DNA from: Siphonodentalium dalli
Lineage: Eukaryota > Mollusca > Scaphopoda > Gadilida > Siphonodentaliidae
Length of the DNA stretch: 64,000 nucleotides
Direction: 5' to 3'
NCBI GenBank assembly: GCA_032622095.1
Contig: CP136065.1
Span: 213,570,151-213,634,150, forward strand
Within the stretch, counting starts at the first letter, position 1; every line of letters begins with the position of its first letter. Of this stretch, positions 63,139 to 64,000 are shown piece after piece. Below the pieces are notes generated by a model that saw nothing but the letters and a program-made list of their open reading frames with translations, was not told the DNA's origin and ran no database searches. The translations under genes and the position numbers were made by a program.

Positions 63139-63695
63139 CAGGGATGGATCCAGGGCTCTTTTGATACCTGTTACAGGTTTGGGCGCCCAAACCCTGGTGG
63201 CCTAAATGTCCCCAAATTGCAAGTGGATAGTTTTATTAAAGCTGAATTTTCTATATTTTGAAGGATAACTTCAATTATAATTCAACAACATGCAATGCAA
63301 ATCATCAATATACAGTTGATATAGAGCCTTTTTTGCTTAATGAAGTGTCCAGTGAGAAATATTTTAACCCTTTCATGACTGGGGCTTCTTGAAATTTTGC
63401 AAAAATCCTGTGCCAATGCATTCTCTTATATAAATGAGAGTACCCATCTAAGGAGCCTTGCATATATAAGATAATACATTGGGCCACCTTTATCTTGACC
63501 TTGTAAGTCAGTGCATTTTCTTATGCGGGATCTTTAATGCTGCACATAATGGAGGGGGGGTAACCCCCTCCCATAGGAGGGGGGCGACCCCCTCCCGTAC
63601 CTACCCCCATCTCGGGTCTACGGCCCTCGGGATATGCTTCGGCATATCATGGTCCCAAAACAAGTGTCCCCAAAAAATCCCTGGATCCATCCCTG
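63139..63695. mobile_element. MITE with CAGGGATGGATCCAGGG termini
   Basis: Terminal inverted repeat CAGGGATGGATCCAGGG / CCCTGGATCCATCCCTG with TTAACG on both sides (63133-63138 and 63696-63701). Interior has a CCAATGCATTCTCTTATATA hairpin (63413-63483) and two G-run/C-run hairpins (63552-63600). CAGGG ends recall hAT, but hAT duplications are 8 bp, so the superfamily is open. Confidence 0.8.
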
Positions 63696-63701
63696 TTAAC
63701 G

Positions 63702-64000
63702 CGTAAATATCAACATGTTATCACTGAAAATCAATCACGTGGACGCAATTTCTTTGTTTTTCGTGGCATATAAAATAGGAAACGCATTCTGAAGACAAAC
63801 ACTGACTATAAAGTATACCCATGTTATTCTTTCGTAAAATAGCTGAGTAAGTATCCCCCGATAGGGGTTGATAATTGGAAGCTGTGACCTCATAATCAAC
63901 ATTGGTGCGTGTTTCGGTTCTATTTCAAACCAATCATGGCTATGACTGTTCTGTACATGATATTTATTTGAACAATTTCTGCACTTTGGGTCGAAAATCG
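63702..64000. other. Stretch with no recognised gene
   Basis: Nothing recognised to the window end. Confidence 0.5.

Overview
The window is nuclear DNA of an animal, most probably a marine lophotrochozoan, with a mollusc my best guess. The evidence is an AT-rich, intron-rich, repeat-dense sequence; a B-box/coiled-coil/beta-propeller protein of the kind expanded in molluscs and relatives; many TACATGTA palindromes; several families of short inverted-repeat transposons; and the 'CGTGACCTTGACCTT' and 'AACATGGCCGCC' repeat families common in marine invertebrates. The taxon is an inference; no rRNA, tRNA or mitochondrial marker is present.

Three gene-level loci can be supported. (1) An intronless coding exon at 25460-27031 (+) encodes a 523-aa RING-less TRIM-like protein: variant B-box, coiled coil, NHL-like propeller. 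(2) A diverged paralogue at 42251-45618 (+) keeps the same splice acceptor 12 nt before the ATG. It is broken by an intron-like gap with frame disruption, and its last propeller blade is interrupted by a 23-bp satellite, so I call it a probable pseudogene. (3) A 14-exon gene on the minus strand, 58094 down to 47125, was reconstructed by eye. All 13 introns have compatible phases and the joined exons give 435 codons plus stop. It encodes a nuclear BEN-domain protein with an N-terminal small beta-barrel-like domain, lysine-rich linkers and a coiled coil.

Most of the rest is transposon-derived. From left to right: a palindromic MITE (0.9 kb); a pair of ~720-bp inverted arms (2.2 and 7.4 kb) enclosing a LINE remnant and a ~195-bp degenerate satellite; a complete foldback element at 8996-11543 with a 6-bp target duplication and palindromic subrepeats; a hAT transposase C-terminal remnant (14.7 kb); a 443-bp direct duplication flanking a 1.06-kb insert with a gag-like ORF (17.6-19.5 kb), followed by a SINE; a hAT-type non-autonomous element with a perfect 8-bp duplication (24.1-25.2 kb); two long hairpin elements (27-29 kb); a head-to-tail cluster of Helitron-like elements (30.6-33.8 kb); a 43-bp satellite split by a unique island (35.8-37.6 kb); two more MITEs with target duplications (38.6-39.6 kb); a 40-bp minisatellite (41 kb); MITEs in the BEN gene introns; and nested MITEs at 62.3-63.7 kb.

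The strongest material for a second look is the Helitron-like tandem cluster with its dense AGGTCA-type half-sites, the foldback element, and the satellite insertion in the TRIM-like paralogue. All alignments and counts were made by eye, without any search or folding program. Coordinates of diverged repeats are therefore approximate to about 10-20 bases; those with target duplications and the splice sites were checked base by base.
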